A stretch of DNA of 64,000 bases from Fretibacterium fastidiosum (GCF_964642095.1 NZ_OZ209244.1:310001-374000); one strand, 5' to 3'; positions 40,934 to 49,711 are shown, numbered from the stretch's first letter. Translations and numbers: made by a program. The notes: generated from the letters alone by a model not told the origin.

Positions 40934-41947
40934 ATGTCGCTTTTCGCTGATGACAAGAACCTGGCTCTGGAACTGGTCCGTGCCACGGAGGCCGCCGTTA
41001 TGGCGAGCGGCCGCTGGTTTGGGCGCGGCAGCAAGAACGATGTGGATCGGTCTGCCGTGGAGGCCATGCGCTACATGCTGAGGGGCGTGGCCATGAAGGG
41101 GGTCGTCGTGATCGGCGAGGGGGAGAAGGACGAAGCGCCCATGCTCTTCAACGGCGAGGAGGTGGGGGCCGGCGAGGGGCCGGAGATGGACATCGCGGTG
41201 GACCCCATCGACGGGACGCGACTGCTGGCCCAGGGCCTCGGCGGCTCGATCAGCGTCGTGGCGGCCGCGGACCGCGGCAGCATGTTCAGCCCTCAGGACC
41301 TGTTCTACCTGGACAAGATCGTGACCGGCGTGGAGGCGGCGGACTGCATCGACATCCAGGCTCCCGTCCACGTGAACGTCAAGGCCGTGGCCCGCGCCAA
41401 GGGCAAGGCGGTGGAGGACATCACCGTGGTCATGCTGGACCGTCCGCGCAACGAGAAGATCCGCGACGAGGTGCGGGCGATGGGAGCGCGGTTGCGGATG
41501 ATCCCGGACGGGGACGTCAGCGGCGCCCTGACCACCTGCCTGCTGGGCAACGAGACCGCGGACCTGCTGCTGGGCTCAGGGGGTTCGCCGGAGGCCGTCA
41601 TCACCGCCTGTGCCGTGAAGTGCCTTGGGGGCAACATGCAGTGCCGCCCCTTCTTCCGCGACAAGAAGGACGAGGAGAAGGCGAACGCCCGCGGCCTGAC
41701 CCGCGACACCGTGCTCACCCTCAACGACCTCGTGAAGAGCGACAACGTCTTCTTCGCAGCCACGGGGGCCTCGGACGGCGACCTCCTGAAGGGGGTCCAC
41801 TACCAGGGCAGCCACATCCAGACCTCGTCCCTCTGCATGAGGGGCATCAGCGGCACGGTGCGCTACATCTCGGCCGTCCACTCCCCCAAGAAGCTTTCCG
41901 AGATGGGCAGCGCCATCGACTACAGCCCCAACAAGAACAACCGTTAA
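40934..41947 (+). CDS. glpX: Fructose-1,6-bisphosphatase class II
   Basis: A 337-residue GlpX-type phosphatase making fructose 6-phosphate in gluconeogenesis. Seen: LVRATEAAVMASGRWFGRG, VVVIGEGEKDEAPMLFNGE, the metal-site MDIAVDPIDGTRLLAQG, IPDGDVSGALTTCL and LLLGSGGSPEAVITACAVK. Length is typical. The ribosome site GGGGAGGT is strong. It is convergent with the glycogen operon and, with pckA, supplies hexose phosphate to GlgC. Its TAA stop overlaps the first base of repeat copy 12, which may act as its terminator. Confidence 0.95.
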   Translation: MSLFADDKNLALELVRATEAAVMASGRWFGRGSKNDVDRSAVEAMRYMLRGVAMKGVVVIGEGEKDEAPMLFNGEEVGAGEGPEMDIAVDPIDGTRLLAQGLGGSISVVAAADRGSMFSPQDLFYLDKIVTGVEAADCIDIQAPVHVNVKAVARAKGKAVEDITVVMLDRPRNEKIRDEVRAMGARLRMIPDGDVSGALTTCLLGNETADLLLGSGGSPEAVITACAVKCLGGNMQCRPFFRDKKDEEKANARGLTRDTVLTLNDLVKSDNVFFAATGASDGDLLKGVHYQGSHIQTSSLCMRGISGTVRYISAVHSPKKLSEMGSAIDYSPNKNNR

Positions 41948-42106
41948 TACCAATTTACGTCTAAAGGGAAAGAAAGGCCCCCCTGCAAGGGGGGCTGCCC
42001 CGAAGGGGCTGGGGGGTGTTGAGCCTGAGAAACAACCCCTCCGGTTCGCTGACGCGAACCACCTCCCCTTTCAGGGGAGGCATCCATATTAAACGCGAAT
42101 TGGTAT
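41947..42106. repeat. Palindromic MITE-like repeat, copy 12 (both ends)
   Basis: ATACCAATTTACGTCTAAAG to TTAAACGCGAATTGGTAT, in the same compact form and orientation as copies 3 and 18. It starts on the last base of the glpX stop codon. Confidence 0.92.
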
Positions 42107-42134
42107 AAAAGACGCCCCTCGCGCCGGATAGCTT

Positions 42135-42172
42135 CAAAAAAAGCGGGCCCGCCTGAATGGCGGGCCCGCTTT
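42135..42172 (-). terminator. Intrinsic terminator of glgC
   Basis: On the minus strand AAAGCGGGCCCGCC pairs with GGCGGGCCCGCTTT, followed by a run of T. It is symmetrical enough to serve glpX too. Confidence 0.85.
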
Positions 42173-42176
42173 CGTT

Positions 42177-43517
42177 TCACAGGCCGAGGGGATCGGTTTC
42201 GTCGTCCTGCGTCGTGTTGTCGGTGTCGTCGGTAAACCCCTTCTGATAGTAGATGCGCGGGATCCCCAGGACCACGAGGCCGGACTTCGGGTCCACGTAG
42301 TAGCTGCGGGCGTCCTCCTCCGGGTCCTCCCCTATGACCGTGTTGTCCGGGATGTTGTTGTGGGCGTCGATGATGGCGCGCTTGATGCGGCAGTTTCGCC
42401 CGATGATGACGTCGTGCCCGATGATGCTCTTTTCGATCACGCTCCCCGTCTCGATGAGGCAGTTGCGCGACAGGACGCTGTCCGTGACGGAGGAGCCCAG
42501 GATGCGGCTGCCCTCCGCCAGCATGACGCGGTTGACGGTGCAGTTGTAGCCGTCCGCGGGGTAGGAGTAGGAGGGCGGGTCGGCGAAGGAGACGGTGCGC
42601 ACGGGCCACTGGGGGTTGTAGAGCGTCATCTCGGAGTCCGGGTTCAGGAGCTCCATGTGCGCCTGCCAGTAGGCCTTCAGCGTGCCGACGTCACGCCAGT
42701 AGGGCCTGTCGTCCCGCCATTCGTAGGAGTAGCGGGGGCGGGTCTTCGGCCCCGGAAGGACGTTGGTGGAGAAGTCGTAGGCGAAGACGCGCGCGCGCTG
42801 GTGGACCAGTTTGGGGAGGATGTCCCGACCGAAGTCGTGGCTGGTGGACTGCATGGAGTCCTCCACGAGGGCGTCCACCAGCACCTTGCGCTCGAAGATG
42901 TAGTTTCCCATCGAGACGTAGCAGAAGCCCGGCTTGTCCGGAATCTCCGGCGGGACGGTGGGCTTCTCCATGAACTCCAGGATCCGTCCGTTGCCGTCGG
43001 TCTTGATGCAGCCGAACTGGCTGGCCTCGTTGACGGGGACGACGTTGGCCGCCAAGGTGATGTCCGCCTGCTGGTCCAGGTGCCAGCGGAGCATCTGGCT
43101 GACGTCCATCTTGTAGATGTGGTCGGCCGCGAAGATGCACACCCGGTCCGCCCGGAACATGTTGATCAGGTGCATGTTCTGAAACACCGCGTCCGCGGTG
43201 CCCTGGAACCAGTGCTCGCCGCGCCACATCTGCGCCGGCACGAGAGTGACGAAGAAGTCGCGCCCCCGCAGCGCGCCGCCGAACTGCCAGCCCCGCTCGA
43301 TGTGCTCGTTGAGGGACTGGCTCTTGAACTGAACGAGGACGTACACGGCAAAGACGCCGCTGTTGACGAGGTTTGAAAGCGCAAAATCGATGATGCGGTA
43401 TTTCGCGGCAAAGTAGACCGCAGGCTTGGCCCGATACCGCGTCAGCGGCATCAGCCTCTCGCCCTTGCCTCCCGCCAGGACGATTCCAAGCACCCTTCCG
43501 TTGGATCCTCCGTACAT
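42177..43517 (-). CDS. glgC: Glucose-1-phosphate adenylyltransferase
   Basis: A 446-residue ADP-glucose pyrophosphorylase: glucose 1-phosphate + ATP gives ADP-glucose, the committed step of glycogen synthesis. Seen: VLGIVLAGGKGERLMPLTRY, AKPAVYFAAKYRIIDFALSN, GTADAVFQNM, FGCIKTDGNGRILEFMEKP and the C-terminal hexapeptide beta-helix (IIGHDVIIGRNCRIKRAIID). Start 43517 has GGGGAG 7 bases upstream; the longer frame to 43580 does not. It lies 420 bases downstream of glgA; two tandem repeats fill the gap and may split expression. Allosteric control by glycolytic intermediates is usual in the family. Confidence 0.95.
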   Translation of the reverse strand: MYGGSNGRVLGIVLAGGKGERLMPLTRYRAKPAVYFAAKYRIIDFALSNLVNSGVFAVYVLVQFKSQSLNEHIERGWQFGGALRGRDFFVTLVPAQMWRGEHWFQGTADAVFQNMHLINMFRADRVCIFAADHIYKMDVSQMLRWHLDQQADITLAANVVPVNEASQFGCIKTDGNGRILEFMEKPTVPPEIPDKPGFCYVSMGNYIFERKVLVDALVEDSMQSTSHDFGRDILPKLVHQRARVFAYDFSTNVLPGPKTRPRYSYEWRDDRPYWRDVGTLKAYWQAHMELLNPDSEMTLYNPQWPVRTVSFADPPSYSYPADGYNCTVNRVMLAEGSRILGSSVTDSVLSRNCLIETGSVIEKSIIGHDVIIGRNCRIKRAIIDAHNNIPDNTVIGEDPEEDARSYYVDPKSGLVVLGIPRIYYQKGFTDDTDNTTQDDETDPLGL

Positions 43518-43578
43518 ACCCCATCTCCCCTTTCCGATTTCGTTGAAAAACCGGGGAAAACCTCTGTATTCACTGTTC

Positions 43579-43739
43579 ATACCAATTCGCGTTTAATATG
43601 GATTGCCTCCCCTGAAAGGGGAGGTGGTTCGCGTCAGCGAACCGGAGGGGTTGTTTCTCAGGCTCAACACCCCCCAGCCCCTTCGGGGCAGTCCCCCTTG
43701 CAGGGGGGCCTTTCTTTCCCTTTAGACGCAAATTGGTAT
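43579..43739. repeat. Palindromic MITE-like repeat, copy 13 (both ends)
   Basis: ATACCAATTCGCGTTTAATA to TTTAGACGCAAATTGGTAT, inverted in orientation relative to copies 3, 12 and 18. It carries the GGTTCGC-GTCA-GCGAACC stem. Confidence 0.92.
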
Positions 43740-43896
43740 GAAAACGCGCTGCTTCACTTTCGCCTCCCCTGAAAGGGGAGGTGGTTCGCGTCAGCGAACC
43801 GGAGGGGTTGTTTCTCAGGCTCAACACCCCCCAGCCCCTTCGGGGCAGCCCCCCTTGCAGGGGGGCTTTTCTTGCCCTTTAGACGCAAATTGGTAT
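43740..43896. repeat. Palindromic MITE-like repeat, copy 14 (tandem, right end only)
   Basis: Follows copy 13 with no gap and repeats it from the CCTCCCC hairpin to TTTAGACGCAAATTGGTAT. AAACGCGCTGCTTCACTTTC replaces the left end. Confidence 0.9.
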
Positions 43897-43934
43897 CAGT
43901 TAAAACCCAGGCAGGCCTTCGCCTCCCCCTGCGG

Positions 43935-45374
43935 CTAGCAGCGGGCCGTCTCCCGGTACAGTGCCTTGTAGAGCTCCGCCGAACGGGTCCAGGTGAAGTC
44001 CCGCTTCATCGCCCGCTCGACGATGATCTGCCACGAGGGCTGGTCCCGAAAGCGCGCCACGGCCCGGCGCAGCGCCCAGAGCATCCCCTTCGCGTCGCAG
44101 GTCAGGAACGTGAACCCGTCCCCGCCCTCCGGAGAGTCCGCGTCGGTCACGGTGTCCCTCAGGCCGCCCACCTCCCGCACCACCGGGATCGTGCCGTAGC
44201 GCATGGCGATCATCTGAGAGAGCCCGCAGGGCTCGAAGACGGACGGCATCAAAAAGATGCTGCCGCCCGCATAGAGGAGGTGGGAGAGCGGCTCGTCGTA
44301 CCCCTTGAAGAAGCGGATGTAGTCCGGGTGGGCAGCGGCGGCGCGCTCGAGGGCTCCCTCGATCCAGCCCTGACCGCTCCCCAGGAAGACGAACTTCGCG
44401 CCCAGCGCGGGCAGCTCGTCCAGCGCCTCCAGGATGAGGTTGAACCCCTTCTGTTCGACGAGGCGGCTGACGCAGACCACGACGGGCGCCTCCGTCTCGA
44501 CGTCAAAGCCTGTCCGCCTGAGGAGCTCCCTGCGGCAGGCCTGCTTGCCCCCCAGGTCCCGCGCCGTGAACCGTGCCGGGAGCGCGCGGTCATGCTCCGG
44601 GTTCCAGTACCTCGTGTCGATGCCGTTCAGGATGCCCCGCAGCTTGCCGCGCTGCTGATAGAGGACGTCCGCCAGCTCGCGGGTGGACTCGTGGGTCTGA
44701 ATCTCGCCCGCGTAGGTCGGCGAAACCGTCGTGACGGCGGTCGTCGCGACGATGCCGCCCTTCAGCAGGTTGACCCGGCCGTAGAACTCCAGGGCGGACA
44801 GGTTGAAGCTCCATGGCTCCAGCCCGGAGGCCTCCATGAAGGGGTGGGGGTCGAACACCCCCTGATACTCCACGTTGTGCAGGGTGAGGACGCTCCGCTC
44901 GCCCGCGTATCGGTAGTGGCGGTGCCACGCCAGCGCGCAGGGAAGGAAGGCCGTCGTCCAGTCGTGGCAGTGGTAGAGGTCCGGCCGCCAACCCGTGGCC
45001 CGGTGCAGCTCGAGCGCCTGCATACAGAAGACGGCGAAGGGGGAGACGGTCCAGAAGTCGAGCTGCCGGGGGTACATGTCCCCCGTGTAGTCCTCCGCGC
45101 TCAGGAAGTAGACGGTCACGCCGTCCACCTCCGCCCGGACGACCTTCGCCTCGCGCACCTGCCAGTTGTAGGCGGCGCAGGCGGGGCGGGACATTGCGGT
45201 GGTCTTGATGCCGGCGGCGGCCACCTTTTCCAGCACGCCGGGCCAGGCGGGAGTGACCACCCGAACGTCCATCCCCGCCTGACACAGGGCCTTCGGCAGC
45301 GAGCCCGCGACATCCCCAAGCCCGCCCACCTTCGAGAAGGGAGCCAGCTCCGTCGTCACAAAGAGGACCTTCAC
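43935..45374 (-). CDS. glgA: Glycogen synthase
   Basis: A 479-residue GT5 glycosyltransferase that extends alpha-1,4-glucan from ADP-glucose. Seen: the ADP-glucose motif KVGGLGDVAGSLPKAL, HDWTTAFLPCALAWHRH, LKGGIVATTAVTTVSPTYAGE, VVCVSRLVEQKGFNLILEAL and the C-terminal FLMPSVFEPCGLSQMIAMRYG. I prefer the GTG at 45374 (GGAGGT, 6 bases), which gives the standard K-V-L-F-V-T-x-E start. The open frame extends to a GTG at 45407 that overlaps the glgP stop, so the two genes are tightly coupled. Confidence 0.94.
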   Translation of the reverse strand: MKVLFVTTELAPFSKVGGLGDVAGSLPKALCQAGMDVRVVTPAWPGVLEKVAAAGIKTTAMSRPACAAYNWQVREAKVVRAEVDGVTVYFLSAEDYTGDMYPRQLDFWTVSPFAVFCMQALELHRATGWRPDLYHCHDWTTAFLPCALAWHRHYRYAGERSVLTLHNVEYQGVFDPHPFMEASGLEPWSFNLSALEFYGRVNLLKGGIVATTAVTTVSPTYAGEIQTHESTRELADVLYQQRGKLRGILNGIDTRYWNPEHDRALPARFTARDLGGKQACRRELLRRTGFDVETEAPVVVCVSRLVEQKGFNLILEALDELPALGAKFVFLGSGQGWIEGALERAAAAHPDYIRFFKGYDEPLSHLLYAGGSIFLMPSVFEPCGLSQMIAMRYGTIPVVREVGGLRDTVTDADSPEGGDGFTFLTCDAKGMLWALRRAVARFRDQPSWQIIVERAMKRDFTWTRSAELYKALYRETARC

Positions 45375-45403
45375 CGCCTCACCTCCGGCCCCGCTCATGG
45401 CGA

Positions 45404-47149
45404 TCACATCCCCCGGAAGCTGATGGAGTACGCCTTCGACGCGTATTCGCGCACCACCCGATGCGTGTTGAAGAAGCTTGCGTCAAGCGCGATGGTGTGC
45501 TGCATCATGCTCACCCATCGGTCGTGGTCGTCGTAGTAGGTGGGGATGATCTTCTTCTCCAGCTTGTCGTAGAGGTCCACCGCGTCCAGCGACTCGTCGT
45601 AGCTCGCCCCCATGTCCTTCTCGTCCGGCACCGGCCCGATGGACCAGCCCGTCACGTCCTCGATCCAGCCCTCGATCCACCAGCCGTCCAGGATGGAGAA
45701 GTTCATGATGCCGTTCATGGCGCACTTCATGCCGCTCGTGCCGCTGGCCTCGCGCGGGCGGATGGGCGTGTTCAGCCACACGTCGACGCCCTGGGTCAGG
45801 AGGGAGGCGATCTCCATGTTGTAGTTGTCGATGAAGACGATGGGGATCTCGGACTCCAGCTCCCTGGCCACGCGGCGGATCTTCTGCAGCAGCGCCTTGC
45901 CGCCGTTGTCGTTGGGGTGGGACTTTCCGGCGAAGACGAACTGGACCTTGCGGTTGCCCGCCACCTTCCGGAAGCGCGCCATGTCGGAGAAGAGCAGGTC
46001 CGCCCGCTTGTAGGTCGCGGCCCGCCGGGCGAAGCCCAGCGTCAGGACGTCCGGGTCGAGCTGCACGCCGTTGGTCTCCATGATCCGCGCGAAGAGCCTC
46101 AGCTTGGACGCCTGGTGCGCTGCCCACAGGTCCTCCTTGGGGATCGTCAGGGCCTGGACGAGGCGCCCGGGGTCCTCCTCCCAGCCGGGAATGTTCTTGT
46201 TGTAGAGCTTCCTCATGCCGGAACTGATCCACGTGGCGGGGTGGATGCCGTTCGTGATCCAGTCCACCGTCTCCATCTTGAACATGGCGTTGCTGACCTC
46301 GGCGTGCTTCTTGGCCACGCCGTTGACGTAGCGGCTGTAGCGCAGGCCCAGCTCCGTCATGGAGACGCCCGGAACGTCGGGCAGCATACGGTGGAGGGTG
46401 CTCCTGGCCTCGTCGGGGAACACCTGGTCGATGAGGCTGTACTCAAAGTAGTCGTGGCCCGCGGGGACGGGGGTGTGGGTGGTGAACACCACCTGCTCCC
46501 GAATCTTGTCCGGGTCGTAGTAGCCCATCTCGCGCATCAGCTCCAGCGTGAGGAAGCCGGCGTGTCCCTCGTTCAGGTGGAACGTGTCGATGTTCTTGTA
46601 GCCCAGGTCCCGCAGGACGCGCAGTCCCCCCACGCCCAGGACGAACTCCTGACAGAGGCGATAGCGGTTGTCCCCGCCGTACAGGTACCAGGACAGCTTG
46701 CGGTCGTCCGGGTGGTTGGGCTCAAAGTCCGTATCGAGGAAGTAGACGGGCAGCGGGTATCCGCTCTCACCGATGATCTCGTAGACCCACACGCCGACCT
46801 GAATCTCGCGCCCCTGAAGCCGGATCGAGATGCGGTTGGGGAGCAGCGTCAGCTCCTGCGCGGGGTCCCAGACGGCGGGCTTCTCCTGCTGCCAGTCGTC
46901 GGCGTTGAAGCCCTGGACGAAGTAGCCCTTGCGGTAGAGGAGCGTCACGCCCGCCATGGGGACCCCAAGGTCCGCAGCGCTCTTCAGGATGTCCCCCGCC
47001 AGGACGCCCAAGCCGCCCGAATAGGTGGGGATGGACTCCCTCAGGCCCACCTCCATGGAAAAATACGCGATGGGCCTGAACGCGGGGTCGTTCTCCATCA
47101 ACGTCCTCAGGGAACTGCCGAGGTCACTGCGGTGCAGTCTTTGAATCAT
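45404..47149 (-). CDS. glgP: Alpha-glucan (glycogen) phosphorylase, short form
   Basis: A 581-residue phosphorylase of the short GlgP type, about 250 residues smaller than the enterobacterial/muscle form. It releases glucose 1-phosphate from glycogen. Seen: AYFSMEVGLRESIPTYSGGLGVLAGD, NIDTFHLNEGHAGFL, VFTTHTPVPAGHDYFEY, WITNGIHPATWIS, FARRAATYKRADLLF and the PLP-lysine region PREASGTSGMKCAMNGIMNF. It is the first gene of the glgP-glgA-glgC group, so breakdown and synthesis genes share one transcript start. AAGGAG lies 11 bases upstream. Confidence 0.93.
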   Translation of the reverse strand: MIQRLHRSDLGSSLRTLMENDPAFRPIAYFSMEVGLRESIPTYSGGLGVLAGDILKSAADLGVPMAGVTLLYRKGYFVQGFNADDWQQEKPAVWDPAQELTLLPNRISIRLQGREIQVGVWVYEIIGESGYPLPVYFLDTDFEPNHPDDRKLSWYLYGGDNRYRLCQEFVLGVGGLRVLRDLGYKNIDTFHLNEGHAGFLTLELMREMGYYDPDKIREQVVFTTHTPVPAGHDYFEYSLIDQVFPDEARSTLHRMLPDVPGVSMTELGLRYSRYVNGVAKKHAEVSNAMFKMETVDWITNGIHPATWISSGMRKLYNKNIPGWEEDPGRLVQALTIPKEDLWAAHQASKLRLFARIMETNGVQLDPDVLTLGFARRAATYKRADLLFSDMARFRKVAGNRKVQFVFAGKSHPNDNGGKALLQKIRRVARELESEIPIVFIDNYNMEIASLLTQGVDVWLNTPIRPREASGTSGMKCAMNGIMNFSILDGWWIEGWIEDVTGWSIGPVPDEKDMGASYDESLDAVDLYDKLEKKIIPTYYDDHDRWVSMMQHTIALDASFFNTHRVVREYASKAYSISFRGM

Positions 47150-47398
47150 CGTCTTGAAACTCCTTTCAACAACCGACCGACGGCGGGCTTCCCGCCCGGA
47201 CCGCCGCGGTGGGGTTCACGTCGCCGCCTTCAGCGCCGCTGCCGGAAGGGCAGCGATATCGCCGGCGTGACGGCCTGAGGCCTGACGGAGGCACCTTCAA
47301 AAGTTAGGCGTCAGCACTGCATTGATATTGATTGTGCTTAAATTATCTCACAAATTTTCTTTTTGTGCGCGTTCGTTTGGGGAGAGATGAAGGAGTTG

Positions 47399-47537
47399 CC
47401 TTGCCTCCCCTGCAAGGGGAGGTGGTTCGCGTCAGCGAACCGGAGGGGTTGTTTCTCAGGCTCAACACCCCCCAGCCCCTTCGGGGCAGCCCCCCTTGCA
47501 GGGGGGCCTTTCTTGCCCTTTAGACGCAAATTGGTAT
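47399..47537. repeat. Palindromic repeat, copy 15 (right end only)
   Basis: CCTCCCCTGCAAGGGGAGG, the GGTTCGC stem, C-rich hairpins and TTTAGACGCAAATTGGTAT. The left end is replaced by unrelated sequence. Confidence 0.88.
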
Positions 47538-47848
47538 GATTGCCTTGTGGAGGCGTTGGCGGGGAATGTCAGACAGGCGCGTCTTATGAAAAACACTCGC
47601 CGCCCCTACCCCCCACTTCGGGGAGCCTTCCGGCTGCCATTCGCTACCGCTCACGGGCCGTCAGTCCCCCACTTCGGGGAGCCTTCCGGCTGCCATTCGC
47701 TACCGCTCACGGGCCGTCAGTCCCCCACTTCGGGGAGCCTTCCGGCTGCCGTTCGCTGCCGCTCACGGGCCGTCAGTCCCAGCCCCTGAGGGGCAGCCTC
47801 CCTTGCATAAGCAGACTGCCAGATTTCTCTATAAACGCGAATTGGTAT
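47538..47848. repeat. Palindromic repeat, copy 16, with a 56-base triplication
   Basis: Joined directly to copy 15. The constant block ending CTTATGAAAAACAC is followed by three tandem copies of a 56-base unit (47610-47777: ACTTCGGGGAGCC, TTCCGGCTGCC, ACGGGCCGTCAGT), then CGCGAATTGGTAT at the end. Confidence 0.9.
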
Positions 47849-47855
47849 GAGTTCC

Positions 47856-48617
47856 TCAATGGCAGGAAAGGAAAAAAGACGCAGCTAAAACAACGTCAAC
47901 AACACCAACGTACACCCACCCTACACGAATACTTTTCCCTGTAAGTTGCCCGATAAAATACATCAACATAAACAATATATTGGCTAACACAAATCCACAT
48001 GGGGGAACAACCGCAACAAGGGGTTTTAAAGAAACGGTATTGATGCTGGATAAAGCACTTGATAGATAATTGCTCCCTGTAGAAAAGGCAATAACCACAG
48101 CAGCAAAAATAGCGAGAATCGCGACAAAATCCACCTGAAGCCTGGAAAAGCGATCCTCGGCTCCCTTGGCGCGCTCCTCGACTTCTTTGGATAACGCATC
48201 GATTTTATTGAGCCGATCCTCCATAGAGGTCAGTCTACCTGCTTTGCCAAATAAAAACTCCCATCTGGATATTTCAAGCCAAAGGTGATCGTAAAGTTTA
48301 ACAATTTTTTTCTGAAACGGGTTTTCTCGGTCGTTACAAACAAATTTCCTGATAGAGCTGAGATTCTCTCGAAAGGTTTCAATGTCTTTCCCCTCCGTTT
48401 TTTCAAAAATTTCTTTGAGAACCTCATCAAAAAACAACGAGTATTGATGACGGAAATCATCGTCATAAATGGAGCTCAAACGTACAATGTATGCAAGAAG
48501 TGGTTTTGAGTTCTCTTCCAACATCCCCACTGAGGGAGATGCCAACTCTAACAGGACTTTATGCAGATATTCCTGCTTTTTTCCACGTTTTTCCTCTAAC
48601 ACGACACACCCTCGCAT
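47856..48617 (-). CDS. Coiled-coil membrane protein, candidate toxin or effector of the Panacea pair
   Basis: A 253-residue protein of unrecognised family. Residues 1-130 are helical (LEENSKPLLAYIVRLSSIYD, EVLKEIFEKTEGKDIETFRE). Residues 131-160 form a coiled coil (MEDRLNKIDALSKEVEERAKG). Residues 165-250 hold three membrane spans (VAILAIFAAVVIAFSTG, LVAVVPPCGFVLANILFMLM, VGWVYVGVVDVVLAASFFL). It overlaps the upstream Panacea gene by 22 bases, so they are co-translated. Both are much more AT-rich than the genome around them. The toxin role is inferred from the pairing only. Confidence 0.6.
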   Translation of the reverse strand: MRGCVVLEEKRGKKQEYLHKVLLELASPSVGMLEENSKPLLAYIVRLSSIYDDDFRHQYSLFFDEVLKEIFEKTEGKDIETFRENLSSIRKFVCNDRENPFQKKIVKLYDHLWLEISRWEFLFGKAGRLTSMEDRLNKIDALSKEVEERAKGAEDRFSRLQVDFVAILAIFAAVVIAFSTGSNYLSSALSSINTVSLKPLVAVVPPCGFVLANILFMLMYFIGQLTGKSIRVGWVYVGVVDVVLAASFFLSCH

Positions 48618-49045
48618 TCTTTATCCACAATCAGCTCAAAATCAATAACACGATCCCTTCCTTCTCCGCCTTGATATACAGAATCCCACGCTCCACCTTT
48701 ACGATGGGATTTGTTTACCAATTCATACGCCGTCCATCCTTTAAAACTCGCCAAACAAGTATTAAGGGTTTTTGTGTCGAGCCCTGACAAACTTACAGGC
48801 CGATACCGAAAAACAGGCTCAGCTCCATAGGCACAAAAGTCATAATATGCACTGAGAACAACTGGGCCCAAAGGCCATGCCACAAAGCTCTCATCAAAAA
48901 GATAAGCACCCTTCTTTTTTTGGTAATAGTCAATCCATGAAAAATAAAGCAACTTCTGCAGCTGTAAATTGCTGACAGGGGCATCAGCGTTGATGAAATA
49001 ATTGACAATATACTGCGCAATGCTTTTAGCATCGGATACCATCAC
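48596..49045 (-). CDS. Panacea (SocA-like, DUF4065) domain protein, candidate antitoxin
   Basis: A 149-residue protein matching the Panacea/SocA-like domain: AKSIAQYIVNYFINADAPVSNLQLQKLLYFSWIDYY at residues 6-42 is the diagnostic start, followed by LFDESFVAWPLGPVVLSAYYDF. Proteins of this domain are antitoxins that neutralise many unrelated toxins, often encoded next door, some of them membrane-active. The downstream overlapping gene is the natural partner. GAGGAGG precedes the start (GTG 49045 or ATG 49042). AT-rich composition suggests recent transfer. Antitoxin function here is inferred. Confidence 0.78.
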   Translation of the reverse strand: MMVSDAKSIAQYIVNYFINADAPVSNLQLQKLLYFSWIDYYQKKKGAYLFDESFVAWPLGPVVLSAYYDFCAYGAEPVFRYRPVSLSGLDTKTLNTCLASFKGWTAYELVNKSHRKGGAWDSVYQGGEGRDRVIDFELIVDKECEGVSC

Positions 49046-49245
49046 GCATCAACCTCCTCTTTGCTGTATTCGGTCTTATGATACCAAACTTGGGGTTCAT
49101 TGTCTTCGGTAATCATCTATGGTTTTTAAGGACTACAAGACTCGAGTGCCAGGACAGGGGGCCGAGGCACAGGGCGAGGAGGAGGAGCCTTATCCCCCAC
49201 AAAAGATCGTTAAGCTGGGGCGGTGGCTCGAAGGGCCGGAGGGGT

Positions 49246-49440
49246 TTGCCTTGCCTCCCCTGCAAGGGGAGGTGGTTCGCGTCAGCGAACCGGAGGGGTT
49301 GTTTCTCAGGCTCAACACCCCCCAGCCCCCTTGCAGGGGGGCCTTTCTTTCCCTTTAGACGCAAATTGGTATGATTGCCTTGTGGAGGCGTCGGCGGGGA
49401 ATGTCAGACAGGCGCGTCTTATGAAAAACACTCGCCGCAC
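49246..49440. repeat. Palindromic repeat, copy 17 (right end only) plus constant block
   Basis: CCTCCCC hairpin, GGTTCGC stem, a shortened C-rich unit and TTTAGACGCAAATTGGTAT ending at 49372. Then the block ending CTTATGAAAAACAC, joined as in copies 15/16. The stretch 49046-49245 upstream has no gene and only scraps of repeat. Confidence 0.85.
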
Positions 49441-49485
49441 CCACATCCTCCTCCATTCAACTCATCCAACTCTGGCCCCATCATA

Positions 49486-49521
49486 ACAAAACGAGGATCG
49501 CACCTCATGGGTACGATCCTC
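49486..49521 (-). terminator. Intrinsic terminator of tRNA-Thr
   Basis: On the minus strand GAGGATCGTACC pairs imperfectly with GGTGCGATCCTC, then GTTTTG. Confidence 0.7.
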
Positions 49522-49536
49522 ACTCTCCTTCAATCA

Positions 49537-49612
49537 TGGAGCCGGCGAACAGACTCGAACTGTTGACCTGCGCATTACGAGTGCGCTGCTCTACCAACTG
49601 AGCTACGCCGGC
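49537..49612 (-). tRNA. tRNA-Thr (CGT), CCA encoded
   Basis: GCCGGCG pairs with CGCCGGC; the anticodon stem GCGCA/TGCGC encloses CTCGTAA (anticodon CGT, reading ACG). D-arm TAGCTCAGTTGGTAGAGC and T-arm with GTTCGAGTC are standard. An AT-rich Panacea island lies on its 3' side and a phage-like cluster on its 5' side; no duplicated tRNA end that would mark an integration site was found. Confidence 0.95.
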
Positions 49613-49711
49613 CTTACAAGGGTTTATTTTATCAGGCCATGGCCATTTTGGCAATAGCAAACTCAACGTTGCCTCATTCAAACGCGGTCGCCGGGGGCTG
49701 CCCGCGGCGCC

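Noticed and set aside
49537..49612. tRNA-Thr as attachment site of an integrated element
   Set aside because: The Panacea island and the DUF cluster are adjacent, but I found no integrase and no duplicated tRNA 3' end nearby.
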